DNA of 64,000 bases, taken from Enterobacter cloacae complex sp. R_G8 (GTDB lineage Bacteria > Pseudomonadota > Gammaproteobacteria > Enterobacterales > Enterobacteriaceae). A program made the translations under genes and the position numbers. Location: contig NZ_CP102246.1 in assembly GCF_024599795.1 (NCBI RefSeq), positions 1,674,001 to 1,738,000 on the forward strand. The letters are read 5' to 3'. Positions 40,235-49,584 of this stretch are shown piece after piece; positions within the stretch are counted from its first letter, which is position 1; each line of letters starts with the position of its first letter. The notes beneath the pieces are model-generated. The model saw only the letters and a list, made by a program, of their open reading frames with translations, was not told the origin of the DNA and made no database searches.

Positions 40235-42907
40235 CTACAGCAAGCTTTTGACGTAGGCGTCAATGTCGCTGATGTATTTTTCAATGCCAGAGGCATCTTT
40301 CTCACGAATTAGATGTTCCAGCGTTTCACATAACTGCTTGCCGGGAACCAGATTAAGCATGGCAAACACCCCTTTAAGCCGGTGTGCTGTCTGCGCCAGC
40401 GCTGCAAAATCATTCGCAGCGGACTCAGTATACAACCGCTTAACATCATCTGGTACTGTATCAACAAAGAGTGAATAGTATCCGCTGGCGTGAAGCTCGG
40501 CATTTTCATTGCCGCCTAACGGGGATTCCGCTATCTCTTCCTGTGCCAGTTGCTCTTCTATTAGTTGTAGTACAGCTTCCTGCATCGCATTGCTAATATT
40601 AAAGTTGACGCGCAGCTGGCCTGGGCCGATTTTTCGCACGCCTGGCTCATCATCGCTTAAAAGCAAGCCCGAGGCAGTAAGATTAGACGGATTATCAGTT
40701 AAAAACAGATCAAATTCTTGACTTGAGAGTCTTTCATCCGGCGTGATGCAGGCCGCACCCCAGTTTTCCAGCTGACGAACCACAATGTTGCGGATCTCGT
40801 TCGAGGTCACATCCACCATCACAATTACATCATCCAGCAGGCGCTCTTCATCTTCCTCCTGCGGATTAGCGGCCATTTTCACGTGCAGCGAATAACGGGT
40901 ACCGAGCGACTCGCGGGCTTTAATATTGAGATGACCGCCAAGCTTACGGGCCAGCTGATCGCAAAGCCAGAAGGTCAGGGCATTGGCCTTACCGTAGTGA
41001 TCGCTCTGAGTATCATTCAGGAACGGGAAGTGCAGATTATCAATTTCACTGGTCGTGACGCCTTCACCGGTATCGAGAATGCGGAAGGTGAGGCGATCCT
41101 CGGCGGACTCGTCGGTATTGACCTCAAGGGTAATTTTACCGATCTGCGTGGTGGTGACAGCGTACTGAATAATCATCAGCAGAATTCGACGCAGTGCCTC
41201 GCGATCGCCGTGACGCTCGTCATTGGCCGGCAAATGGTTGTTGATCAACAGCTGCAGCCCTTTACGCTTAATCACCGGCAGAACATCCGGCACGACTTCA
41301 TCAATCAGATCCTGAATGGAGAAGAGGGTCGGCGTGCCTTTCCAGAAGTCGTTCTCCAGCATGTTCGCCAGCTGGATCTCATCCACCATCCGCACCAGTG
41401 AATCCGCCTGGCTCGCCAACTGCTGGCTATCAGGCGTGCTCAGCGCCGCCACCTGCGTAGCCAGTGCTCTTAACGGTTGCTTGAAGGCATCACCAATGTT
41501 CTGCATAAACGCGGCGCGACCCTGCTGGTTTTTCTCATACAATCTTTGCGCCTGCTTCAGTTTTTTATTCACCAGTACTTCGCGATCCTGATCGCGGATA
41601 ATAAAGATCTGCGTGCGGGAGGCGACCTGGCTGCGGAACTGACGGATCTCGTACAGCTCATTGTTGATGGTGGCCTGGATGATCCCCTGATGCTGATCCG
41701 CCATGGTGGTAATGTTCTGCAAATTCAGATGTGGCAGCAGGTGGTCGGCAATTTTGTTGCTCATCACCGTGCGGTTGGCTTCCTGATCGTGAACCAATAC
41801 GCCAAGCGGCAGCACGGAGATAATTTCTTCATTCAGGGCACGCAACACGCGCAACTCATTACTGGTCCCGGCCGGTACCGTTGAGGCATCGCTCTGACGC
41901 CCAGGCTGGAAACGGAACGTACTGTAGCCAAACAGCGCCAACGCCAGCAGGCCAATATTCAGCAGCAGCGGCAGGAGGATATTTTGCAGGGTATCAAGCA
42001 GCAGCGTGCCAAACGGCACCTGCCACACCAGACGCATACCGGTTGAGTTCAGCGAAGAGGCAATTTCAATTTTTGAACCGTTAAAGGAGATAGAGACGCT
42101 TTCTACGGCCTCTTTATCCGCGGCGGCACGCATGTTCTGAGTGCTGTTGTCTGGCTCCAGACGGAAGCTGTCGAGCGGCATATCCGGCGGGATCAAATCA
42201 TTAATCGGCAGATCGAACGCCACAACCGTCGCCAGATGTCCTGGCTGGTTAAAGGTGGTACGCAGGGTAAAGTAATGACCATTTTGCCAGGCCAGACGGC
42301 GTAAGGAAGAGAAGCTCTCGCGCTCATCAAGGGCGTTCGCTTGCTGCAGCATTTCTGCCCGGCGCGAATCGACAATGCTGCCTACGGTCGTCTCTTTAAA
42401 ACCAGAGGAGAGATCTTTCAGCGGCAGGGTCGAAATCAGGATCATGCTGTTATCCTGACCGTTCAGATAGTACATCGACCATGGCACTGTCTCAGCACCC
42501 CAGAGGGTATCCAGATAGGTTGAAATGCGCTGCGTCATCTCAAGCGTCGCGCTGTCGTGCGAGCCGAAAATAAGCGCTTCCGTTTTGCGCTGCGGCTTTT
42601 CGAGGTAGTAAACGTCCTGCTTAAGGCGCGTCTCCTGCAGCCCTTCGCCTGATGATGTCGCTGGAGCAGCCGCGATATTGTCGTAAATCTGCCAGGTGGC
42701 GTAGCGCCAGGTATCAATGCGTTTATGAACGGCATGCGTGATATCGACGACCTGATAGCTTTTATCCTTCAGCCAGGCGTTCACCGCGCTCTGAACCATC
42801 ACCCCCATCGTGACCAGAAGCACAACGATCAAAAGAAGAAAGAAACGGGTGATGCTCCCGGGGAGTAGGGAGAATTTGCTCGGGGCGGTAGTTTCAGTCT
42901 GACTCAT
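40235..42907 (-). CDS. rcsD: Phosphotransfer intermediate RcsD
   Basis: Inner-membrane histidine phosphotransferase that relays phosphate from RcsC to RcsB; 890 residues as in E. coli. Transmembrane helices at about 18-40 and 310-330 border a periplasmic domain, then a kinase-like domain lacking the phosphoacceptor histidine, and a C-terminal HPt domain (about 800-890) with His near 842 in ALAQTAHRLKGVFAML. Cotranscribed with rcsB. Confidence 0.97.
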   Translation of the reverse strand: MSQTETTAPSKFSLLPGSITRFFLLLIVVLLVTMGVMVQSAVNAWLKDKSYQVVDITHAVHKRIDTWRYATWQIYDNIAAAPATSSGEGLQETRLKQDVYYLEKPQRKTEALIFGSHDSATLEMTQRISTYLDTLWGAETVPWSMYYLNGQDNSMILISTLPLKDLSSGFKETTVGSIVDSRRAEMLQQANALDERESFSSLRRLAWQNGHYFTLRTTFNQPGHLATVVAFDLPINDLIPPDMPLDSFRLEPDNSTQNMRAAADKEAVESVSISFNGSKIEIASSLNSTGMRLVWQVPFGTLLLDTLQNILLPLLLNIGLLALALFGYSTFRFQPGRQSDASTVPAGTSNELRVLRALNEEIISVLPLGVLVHDQEANRTVMSNKIADHLLPHLNLQNITTMADQHQGIIQATINNELYEIRQFRSQVASRTQIFIIRDQDREVLVNKKLKQAQRLYEKNQQGRAAFMQNIGDAFKQPLRALATQVAALSTPDSQQLASQADSLVRMVDEIQLANMLENDFWKGTPTLFSIQDLIDEVVPDVLPVIKRKGLQLLINNHLPANDERHGDREALRRILLMIIQYAVTTTQIGKITLEVNTDESAEDRLTFRILDTGEGVTTSEIDNLHFPFLNDTQSDHYGKANALTFWLCDQLARKLGGHLNIKARESLGTRYSLHVKMAANPQEEDEERLLDDVIVMVDVTSNEIRNIVVRQLENWGAACITPDERLSSQEFDLFLTDNPSNLTASGLLLSDDEPGVRKIGPGQLRVNFNISNAMQEAVLQLIEEQLAQEEIAESPLGGNENAELHASGYYSLFVDTVPDDVKRLYTESAANDFAALAQTAHRLKGVFAMLNLVPGKQLCETLEHLIREKDASGIEKYISDIDAYVKSLL

Positions 42908-43231
42908 TGATTTGTTTAACCCGTGATGGCCGTGCTTTATGGCGATAGGGCAGTATAAAGGGTAATAACTGAATTTCCAGCCTCATAGCCTTTGAACACG
43001 CGACTTTTTCCTCTGTGAGTACTGACTGAATAGTCTGTATTAAATGTGTACATACCCAGGGAGAATGTACAGATTACGCACGATACCAGACAGAGAATAG
43101 CACGAATAAACAAGAAATTATGTTTTATTGCGCTGCGTTTTATGCGGGAGGGGTTTCAGGTGAATTTAGTTAATAGTCGTTATGATTTCTGTGCGGTAGC
43201 ACAAAAAAATTATAATTGCGTAAAGAAAGGT
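42908..43231. other. Gene-free stretch between rcsD and micF
   Basis: About 320 AT-rich bases that presumably hold the rcsD promoter; a TATACT-like -10 on the minus strand is at 42952-42957 but its -35 is poor. A perfect 7-bp inverted repeat tgtacat / atgtaca with an 11-base loop lies at 43047-43071. The 13-base word gattacgcacgat (43072-43084) recurs exactly in the micF promoter (43341-43353). Short open frames here have no ribosome site or family resemblance. Confidence 0.5.
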
Positions 43232-43325
43232 AAAAAAAAACCGAATGCGGAGCATCCGGTTGAATTAGGGATAAACAGACATTCAAAGCTGAATGACGGT
43301 AATAAATAAAGTTAATGATGATAGC
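43232..43325 (-). ncRNA. micF: Antisense small RNA MicF
   Basis: Hfq-dependent small RNA that blocks translation of ompF mRNA. On the minus strand the sequence begins GCTATCATCATTAACTTTAT, almost identical to the 5' seed of E. coli MicF, and ends in the terminator hairpin accggatgc...gcattcggt with a run of T residues. It is 94 bases against 93 in E. coli, and divergent from ompC as in E. coli. The 5' pairing region is the best conserved part; the middle differs modestly. Confidence 0.95.
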
Positions 43326-43332
43326 GAGTGTT

Positions 43333-43374
43333 ATTTTAGTGATTACGCACGATCTTGTTTTGTCATTCAGTGCT
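43333..43374 (-). promoter_or_regulatory. micF promoter with MarA/SoxS/Rob box
   Basis: A -10 TAAAAT (43333-43338, minus strand) lies 7 bases before the micF 5' end. Upstream, agcactgaatgacaaaacaa (43355-43374) differs at one position from the E. coli micF marbox. MicF should therefore respond to MarA, SoxS and Rob, lowering OmpF during redox or drug stress. Confidence 0.8.
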
Positions 43375-43480
43375 GTAATTTTTTATGTCGTAACTATATG
43401 ATTTATATGAGTGTATATTTTCTTTTGATTATTAGTGCTAATTTTCTAAGCGCTTTGTGCTTTGTAAAAGTTCCTTGATG

Positions 43481-43540
43481 TTTACAAATTGAAACATCTT
43501 GATAGTAAAATGAAACATTTTCAAAGTTTTCGTATCATAT
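43481..43540 (+). promoter_or_regulatory. Three tandem OmpR sites (C1-C2-C3) of ompC
   Basis: Three consecutive 20-base blocks match the OmpR C boxes of E. coli ompC: tttacaaattgaaacatctt (43481), gatagtaaaatgaaacattt (43501) and tcaaagttttcgtatcatat (43521). The repeated GAAACAT core spaced by two helical turns is visible. They precede the ompC start by 110-170 bases. Confidence 0.85.
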
Positions 43541-43649
43541 TCCTGTTGGATTATTCTGTAATTTTGAGGAGAATGAAATTGCCGACTGGTTAAGAGGGTT
43601 AACCGGTAAGCAGTGGTAATAATAAGGCATATAACAGAGGGTTAATAAA

Positions 43650-44765
43650 ATGAAAGTTAAAGTACTGTCCCTCCTGGTACCAGCACTGCTGGTAGCAGGC
43701 GCAGCAAATGCGGCTGAAATTTATAACAAAGACGGCAACAAATTAGATCTGTACGGCAAAGTCGATGGTCTGCACTATTTCTCTGATGACGACGGTCAGG
43801 ATGGCGACCAGACCTACATGCGTCTTGGCTTCAAAGGCGAAACTCAGGTTAACGATCAGCTGACCGGTTACGGCCAGTGGGAATACCAGATTCAGGGTAA
43901 CACGACTGAAAGCGACAACCAGGCCTGGACGCGTGTGGCGTTCGCGGGTCTGAAATTCGCTGACGCGGGTTCATTCGATTATGGTCGTAACTACGGCGTG
44001 ATCTACGACGTAACCTCCTGGACTGACGTTCTGCCAGAATTCGGCGGCGACACTTATGGTTCAGATAACTTCCTGCAATCCCGTGCTAACGGTGTAGCAA
44101 CTTACCGTAACCAGGACTTCTTCGGTCTGGTTGATGGCCTGAACTTTGCTCTGCAGTATCAGGGTAAAAACGGCAGCGTAAGCGGTGAAAACGACACCGG
44201 CCGCAGCACCCTGAAACAGAACGGTGACGGTTACGGTGCGTCCCTGACCTATAACCTGGGTGAAGGCTTCAGCATCGGTGGTGCAATGTCTTCTTCCAAA
44301 CGTACTGCTGACCAGAACAACACCGCTAACCCTGCGCTGAAAGGCGAAGGCGATCGCGCTGAAGTCTATTCTGGTGGTCTGAAATACGACGCCAACAACA
44401 TCTACCTGGCGGCGCAATACTCCCAGACCTACAACGCAACCCGTTTCGGCAACTCTCAGAGCAGCAGCGATATTTACGGCTTTGCTAACAAAGCGCAAAA
44501 CTTCGAAGTGGTTGCTCAGTACCAGTTCGACTTCGGTCTGCGTCCTTCCGTGGCATACCTGCAGTCCAAAGGTAAGGACATTGAAGGTTACGGCGATCAG
44601 GATCTGCTGAAATATGTTGATGTGGGTGCGACTTACTACTTCAACAAAAACATGTCTACCTACGTGGACTACAAAATCAACCTGCTGGATGACAAAGAGT
44701 TCACCCGTAACGCAGGTATCAGCACTGACGATATCGTAGCACTGGGTCTGGTTTACCAGTTCTAA
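43650..44765 (+). CDS. ompC: Outer membrane porin OmpC
   Basis: General trimeric porin for small hydrophilic solutes and many beta-lactams; 371 residues with a 21-residue signal peptide ending in GAANA, then [16 protein letters not shown]. The constriction-loop motif PEFGGDT lies near residue 130, and the protein ends in the family-typical C-terminal Phe (LGLVYQF). Frame and terminator are intact. Upstream OmpR sites and the divergent micF gene match ompC rather than ompF or phoE. Confidence 0.96.
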   Translation: MKVKVLSLLVPALLVAGAANAAEIYNKDGNKLDLYGKVDGLHYFSDDDGQDGDQTYMRLGFKGETQVNDQLTGYGQWEYQIQGNTTESDNQAWTRVAFAGLKFADAGSFDYGRNYGVIYDVTSWTDVLPEFGGDTYGSDNFLQSRANGVATYRNQDFFGLVDGLNFALQYQGKNGSVSGENDTGRSTLKQNGDGYGASLTYNLGEGFSIGGAMSSSKRTADQNNTANPALKGEGDRAEVYSGGLKYDANNIYLAAQYSQTYNATRFGNSQSSSDIYGFANKAQNFEVVAQYQFDFGLRPSVAYLQSKGKDIEGYGDQDLLKYVDVGATYYFNKNMSTYVDYKINLLDDKEFTRNAGISTDDIVALGLVYQF

Positions 44766-44782
44766 TCGCTTTTCAGTGTAAC

Positions 44783-44808
44783 AAAGGGGCCGGCTGGCCC
44801 CTTTTTCT
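44783..44808 (+). terminator. Rho-independent terminator of ompC
   Basis: aaaggggcc / ggcccctttttctt stem-loop starting 18 bases after the ompC stop. Confidence 0.9.
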
Positions 44809-44880
44809 TGCCTTTTTTAAGGCCTTTCAATTCCCGCGTTTTGGTGTACTCTTGCCGCCCTGGCATGAGGATAATAATGA

Positions 44881-45936
44881 ATGGACATGACTTTTTTACG
44901 CGCCAGCGTCCTGGCAACCTTTTTTTTCCTGACCGCATGTGACTCGTCCACGCCTGTGGCACACACCGACGCGCCAGCGGCGACGGTGCTGGAAGGCAAA
45001 ACGATGGGGACATTCTGGCGCGTCAGCGTAATGAACCTTGATAAAGCACGCGCAGAAGAACTTCGCGGCAAAATTCAGTCTCAGCTGGATGCCGACGATC
45101 AGCTGCTATCCACCTACAAAAACGACTCGGCGCTGATGCGCTTTAACCTCTCTACCAGCACGTCTCTGTGGCCGGTGAGCGAAGAGATGGCGGATATCGT
45201 GACTGAATCCATGCGCGTGGGTTATAAAACTCACGGTGCGATGGATGTGACCGTGGGACCGTTAGTTAATCTCTGGGGATTTGGTCCGAACAAACAGCCG
45301 GTTACCACGCCCGATCAGGCGGCCATCGACGACGCCCGCGCCCGGACAGGACTTCAGCATCTGACGGTGATCAACCAGTACGGGCAACAGTATCTGCAAA
45401 AAGACATTCCCGACCTGTTTGTGGATCTGTCGACCGTCGGGGAAGGTTATGCGGCGGATCATCTGGCCGCACTGATGGCTCAGGAAGGCATCCCGCGTTA
45501 TCTGGTCTCCGTGGGTGGCGCGTTGGTTAGCCGGGGGATGAACGCCAGCGGCAAACCGTGGCGTGTGGCGATTCAAAAGCCGACCGACCAGCAAAACGCA
45601 GTGCAGGCGATTGTCGATATTAACGGCCATGGCATCAGCACCTCCGGCAGCTACCGTAACTATTACGAGCTCGACGGGAAGCGTATCTCGCATGTGATTG
45701 ACCCCCAGACCGGGCGACCCATTACGCATAATCTGGTCTCGGTCACGGTGATCGCTCCGACGGCGCTGGAAGCCGATGCCTGGGACACCGGGTTAATGGT
45801 ACTCGGTACAGAGAAAGCCAAAGAGGTGGTTCGCCAGCAGGGGCTGGCTGTGTACATGATCACCAAAGAGGCCGACGGGTTTAAGACCTGGAGTTCACCA
45901 CAGTTCGACAGCTTCCTGGTGAGCGAAAAAAATTAA
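44881..45936 (+). CDS. apbE: FAD:protein FMN transferase ApbE (lipoprotein)
   Basis: Periplasmic flavin transferase that attaches FMN covalently to threonines of target proteins such as RnfG/NqrC; 351 residues as in E. coli. The N-terminal signal ends in the lipobox LTAC with lipid-modified Cys20. Asp at the following position predicts retention in the inner membrane. Family motifs are LEGKTMGTFWRVS, DLSTVGEGYAADH, VSVGGALVSRGM and SHVIDPQTGRP. Confidence 0.96.
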   Translation: MDMTFLRASVLATFFFLTACDSSTPVAHTDAPAATVLEGKTMGTFWRVSVMNLDKARAEELRGKIQSQLDADDQLLSTYKNDSALMRFNLSTSTSLWPVSEEMADIVTESMRVGYKTHGAMDVTVGPLVNLWGFGPNKQPVTTPDQAAIDDARARTGLQHLTVINQYGQQYLQKDIPDLFVDLSTVGEGYAADHLAALMAQEGIPRYLVSVGGALVSRGMNASGKPWRVAIQKPTDQQNAVQAIVDINGHGISTSGSYRNYYELDGKRISHVIDPQTGRPITHNLVSVTVIAPTALEADAWDTGLMVLGTEKAKEVVRQQGLAVYMITKEADGFKTWSSPQFDSFLVSEKN

Positions 45937-45943
45937 AAAGCAA
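45931..45943 (+). promoter_or_regulatory. Ada box upstream of ada-alkB
   Basis: AAT-taaaaa-GCAA fits the methyl-Ada recognition pattern AAT-N6-GCAA, and the wider sequence parallels the E. coli ada operator. It overlaps the last codons of apbE and lies about 63 bases before the ada start, the right place for activation by methylated Ada. Confidence 0.75.
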
Positions 45944-46005
45944 GGTTGCGGGTTTTTGAATGCTGGCGCTCAGGCAAGCTGTAGGTATGCTTGTAAGAGG
46001 AGCCG

Positions 46006-47067
46006 ATGATGAAAAACCCGACCTTTACTACCGATGAGGATCGCTGGCAGGCCGTGCTGGCCCGCGATCCGCGTGCTGACGAACAGTTTGTCTTTGCCGT
46101 GCAGACGACGGGGATCGTTTGTCGTCCGTCCTGTCGCGCCCGTCACGCCCTGCGTAAAAATGTCCACTTTTATCCCGATGTACATCATGCTGTTCAGGCC
46201 GGCTTTCGTCCGTGCAAGCGCTGCCGGCCGGACAAACGCGACCCGCAGGAAGAGAAGCTGGCAAAAGTGGAGCTTGCCTGCCGTCTACTGGAGCAGGATC
46301 CCGCGCTAACGCTGGAAATGCTGGCGCAGCAGGTTGCCATGAGTCCGTTCCATTTCCACCGCCTGTTTAAGTCCGTGACCGGGATGACGCCAAAAGCCTG
46401 GCAGCAGGCGGCGCGAGGACAACGCCTGCGCAGCGCGCTCGCCCACGGGGACAAAATTACCGATGCCGTGCTGGCGGCAGGGTTTCCTGACAGCAGCAGC
46501 TATTATCGTAAAGCCAACGACGCGCTGGGCATGACGGCAAAGCAGTACCGTAAAGGGGATGTCGCAGTGCGTTATGCCATCAGCGAGTGTGCCCTGGGCC
46601 GCTGTCTGGTGGGTGAAAGCGAGCGGGGGATCTGTGCAATATTGCTGGGCGATGATGATGCAAAAGTTACCCAGGAGATTTTGTCTCTGTTTCCGCACGC
46701 GGAGCACGCACCGCTGGAAGGCGAATTCGCCCGACGCGTTCATCAGGTGATTCACTCTATCGATAACCGCGCCGTGCCGCTGGCACTCCCGCTGGATATT
46801 CGCGGAACCGCTTTCCAGCAGCAGGTCTGGCAGGCCCTGCGCAATATTCCCTGCGGTGAAACAGCAAGCTACCAGCAGGTGGCGCAGGCGATTGGCAAAC
46901 CTGGCGCGGTACGTGCGGTGGCCGCAGCGTGTGCCGCAAATAAACTGGCGATCGTCATCCCTTGTCATCGTGTTGTACGTCATGATGGCGCGCTGTCAGG
47001 ATACCGATGGGGGACGGAACGAAAGGCGTTATTATTGAAACGTGAGGCGAAGAATCAGGAGAGATAA
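46006..47067 (+). CDS. ada: Bifunctional methyl-phosphotriester / O6-methylguanine methyltransferase and regulator Ada
   Basis: Suicide DNA methyltransferase and activator of the adaptive response; 353 residues. The N-terminal zinc domain has acceptor Cys near 38 in FCRPSCRAR-like context (VCRPSCRARH) with the second pair in PCKRCRPD. An AraC-type helix-turn-helix follows (about 85-180, AMSPFHFHRLFKSVTGMTPKAW split over two helices), then the O6-methylguanine transferase domain with PCHRVVR acceptor Cys near 320. The start could be either of two adjacent ATG codons. Its end overlaps the alkB ATG. Confidence 0.97.
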   Translation: MMKNPTFTTDEDRWQAVLARDPRADEQFVFAVQTTGIVCRPSCRARHALRKNVHFYPDVHHAVQAGFRPCKRCRPDKRDPQEEKLAKVELACRLLEQDPALTLEMLAQQVAMSPFHFHRLFKSVTGMTPKAWQQAARGQRLRSALAHGDKITDAVLAAGFPDSSSYYRKANDALGMTAKQYRKGDVAVRYAISECALGRCLVGESERGICAILLGDDDAKVTQEILSLFPHAEHAPLEGEFARRVHQVIHSIDNRAVPLALPLDIRGTAFQQQVWQALRNIPCGETASYQQVAQAIGKPGAVRAVAAACAANKLAIVIPCHRVVRHDGALSGYRWGTERKALLLKREAKNQER

Positions 47068-47717
47068 TGCTCGATCTTTTTGCAGATGCAGAACCCTGGC
47101 AGGAGCCGCTTGCGCCTGGTGCGGTGATCCTGCGCCGGTTTGCGCTCTCCCGGGCACCGGAATTGCTTGCCGGGATCCATGACGTCGCGGCGGTGTCGCC
47201 CTTTCGGCATATGGTCACCCCGGGCGGCTACACCATGTCGGTGGCGATGACCAACTGCGGCACAGCAGGCTGGGCAACCAACGAACGGGGTTATCTCTAT
47301 GCTGCGGATGATCCGGTCACCGGCCAGCCCTGGCCGCCCATGCCTGCGGTTTTTCAGGCGCTCTGCCATGATGCCGCCGTCGAGGCCACTTATCCCGATT
47401 TTCAACCGGATGCCTGTCTTATCAACCGCTATGGCGTTGGGGCGAAACTCTCGCTGCATCAGGATAAAGATGAACCCGATCTGCGTGCGCCGATCGTCTC
47501 GGTATCCCTGGGGCTGCCCGCCGTGTTTCAATTCGGCGGGTTACGCCGCAACGATCCTCTCCAGCGTCTGATGCTGGAGCATGGGGATGTGGTGGTGTGG
47601 GGCAGGGAGTCGCGGCTCTATTACCACGGCATTCAGCCACTGAAGCCTGGCGCCCATCCGCAGACGGGCGAGTTCCGCTTTAACCTGACTTTCCGCCAGA
47701 CCGCGCCAGTCAAATAA
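47067..47717 (+). CDS. alkB: DNA oxidative demethylase AlkB
   Basis: Fe(II)/2-oxoglutarate dioxygenase that repairs 1-methyladenine and 3-methylcytosine; 216 residues as in E. coli. Metal ligands His131 and Asp133 are in LSLHQDKDE, the third His in LYYHGIQPL, and the 2-oxoglutarate arginine in the terminal FRFNLTFRQ. Its ATG overlaps the ada stop, forming the ada-alkB operon. Confidence 0.98.
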   Translation: MLDLFADAEPWQEPLAPGAVILRRFALSRAPELLAGIHDVAAVSPFRHMVTPGGYTMSVAMTNCGTAGWATNERGYLYAADDPVTGQPWPPMPAVFQALCHDAAVEATYPDFQPDACLINRYGVGAKLSLHQDKDEPDLRAPIVSVSLGLPAVFQFGGLRRNDPLQRLMLEHGDVVVWGRESRLYYHGIQPLKPGAHPQTGEFRFNLTFRQTAPVK

Positions 47718-47734
47718 AAATAAGAATTATTCTT
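47716..47734. promoter_or_regulatory. Possible Fur box upstream of yojI
   Basis: aaaaataagaattattctt matches the 19-base Fur consensus at 12 positions and is nearly symmetrical. It lies 59-77 bases upstream of yojI, overlapping the alkB stop. The match is moderate and the AT-richness makes chance likely. Confidence 0.3.
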
Positions 47735-47792
47735 GATGTAAACGCAGGGCAGTTTACACTGCTGGCTGATTTTTATTGTCCGGATTGCCTGC

Positions 47793-49436
47793 ATGCAACT
47801 ACTTCTTCTTGTCTGGCGTCAGTATCGCTGGCCCTTTATTGCGGTAATGCTGTTAAGCCTTGCCAGCGCCGCATTAGGGATTGGTCTGATCGCCTTCATC
47901 AACGTGCGTTTGATTGAAATGGTCGACACCTCGCTGTCCGTTCTGCCGGAATTTCTGGGGCTGTTATTACTGCTGATGGCGGTCACGCTGGGTTCCCAGC
48001 TGGCGCTGACGGCTCTGGGGCATCATTTCGTCTTCCGCCTGCGCAGCGAGTTTATCAAGCGGATCCTGGATACCCAGGTGGAGCGCGTCGAGCAACTCGG
48101 CAGTGCCTCTTTGCTGGCAGGGCTGACCAGCGACGTGCGCGCCATCACCATTGCGTTTGTCCGCCTGCCGGAGCTGGTGCAGGGTATTATTTTGACCGTT
48201 GGTTCGGCGGCCTATCTCGCCTGGCTCTCCAGCAAAATGCTGGCCGTTACGGCACTGTGGATTGCTATCACCATCTGGGGCGGTTTTTTGCTGGTATCCC
48301 GCGTCTACAGACACATGGCAGTACTGCGTGAAACCGAGGACAAACTCTATAACGATTACCAGACGGTACTGGAAGGGCGCAAAGAGCTGACCCTGAACCG
48401 CGAGCGTGCGGAGCATATCTTCAATAACCTCTATATTCCGGATGCGCGTGAATACCGGCATCATATTATTCGCGCCGATACCTTCCACCTGAGCGCGGTT
48501 AACTGGTCGAACATAATGATGCTGGGCGCGATTGGCCTGGTCTTCTGGATGGCCAACAGCCTGGGCTGGGCCGATACTAACGTTGCGGCGACCTACTCCC
48601 TGACGTTGCTGTTTTTGCGTACACCGCTGCTCTCGGCCGTCGGCGCATTGCCCACCCTGCTGAGTGCGCAGGTGGCGTTTAATAAGCTCAAAAAGTTCGA
48701 CCTTGCCCCGTTCAAAGCCGAATTCCCGCGCCCTCAGGCCTTCCCGAACTGGCAAACGCTGGAACTGCGTAACGTCACGTTCCGCTATCAGGACAACGCT
48801 TTTTCCGTGGGGCCGGTCAATCTGACGATTCATCGCGGCGAACTGCTGTTTCTCATTGGCGGTAACGGCAGCGGGAAGTCGACGCTGGCGATGTTGCTGA
48901 CGGGGTTATATCAGCCGCAATCGGGTGACATTCTGCTGGATGGCCGCGCGCTCAGCGCAGAGAAGCCCGAGGATTATCGCAAGCTCTTCTCGGCGGTATT
49001 CACCGACGTCTGGCTCTTCGATCAACTGCTGGGACCGGAGGGGCAGCAGGCTAACCCGGCGCTGGTGGAGAAGTGGCTGGCGCATCTGCAGATGTCGCAC
49101 AAGCTTGAGCTGCAGGACGGCAAGATCCTTAACCTGAAGCTCTCGAAAGGTCAGAAAAAGCGCGTGGCGCTGCTGCTGGCCCTGGCGGAAGAGCGCGACA
49201 TCATTCTGCTGGACGAGTGGGCGGCGGATCAGGACCCGCATTTCCGCCGCGAGTTCTACCAGGTGCTGCTGCCGCTGATGCAGGCGATGGGCAAAACCAT
49301 CTTTGCCATCAGCCATGACGATCACTATTTCATTCATGCCGACCGTCTGCTGGAGATGCGTGACGGCAAGCTGAGCGAACTGACCGGTGAAGAGCGCGAT
49401 GCGGCGTCTCGCGATGCGGTGGCGCGCACGGCCTGA
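47793..49436 (+). CDS. yojI: ABC exporter YojI (microcin J25 efflux type)
   Basis: Fused permease-ATPase of the cyclic peptide exporter family, 547 residues as in E. coli YojI, which exports microcin J25 together with TolC. Six transmembrane helices occupy about 1-300, followed by an ATPase domain with Walker [11 protein letters not shown] near residue 355, signature LSKGQKKRV and Walker [13 protein letters not shown]. Inner membrane. It begins 75 bases after alkB. Confidence 0.96.
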   Translation: MQLLLLVWRQYRWPFIAVMLLSLASAALGIGLIAFINVRLIEMVDTSLSVLPEFLGLLLLLMAVTLGSQLALTALGHHFVFRLRSEFIKRILDTQVERVEQLGSASLLAGLTSDVRAITIAFVRLPELVQGIILTVGSAAYLAWLSSKMLAVTALWIAITIWGGFLLVSRVYRHMAVLRETEDKLYNDYQTVLEGRKELTLNRERAEHIFNNLYIPDAREYRHHIIRADTFHLSAVNWSNIMMLGAIGLVFWMANSLGWADTNVAATYSLTLLFLRTPLLSAVGALPTLLSAQVAFNKLKKFDLAPFKAEFPRPQAFPNWQTLELRNVTFRYQDNAFSVGPVNLTIHRGELLFLIGGNGSGKSTLAMLLTGLYQPQSGDILLDGRALSAEKPEDYRKLFSAVFTDVWLFDQLLGPEGQQANPALVEKWLAHLQMSHKLELQDGKILNLKLSKGQKKRVALLLALAEERDIILLDEWAADQDPHFRREFYQVLLPLMQAMGKTIFAISHDDHYFIHADRLLEMRDGKLSELTGEERDAASRDAVARTA

Positions 49437-49438
49437 AG

Positions 49439-49472
49439 CCCTCCCCCTAACCCTCTCCCACAGGGAGAGGGG
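49439..49472. repeat. Dispersed 'ccctctcc...ggagaggg' repeat, copy 6
   Basis: ccctccccctaaccctctcccacagggagagggg immediately follows the yojI stop. Same tail-plus-palindrome structure as the other copies. The rest of the gap to mgtE shows nothing definite. Confidence 0.8.
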
Positions 49473-49584
49473 ATAAATCGTGCATGTTATGCCGATTTTT
49501 TCTCCATCCCGCCCCGTTGTTTATTCTTATTTACATATCTCCGCGCTATGCTTAAAGCCAACTTATTTCATGGATTTATGATTA

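Noticed and set aside
43046..43478. Two short plus-strand frames (about 87 and 61 codons) between rcsD and ompC
   Set aside because: They cross micF on the opposite strand, have no ribosome site, and lie in AT-rich regulatory sequence.
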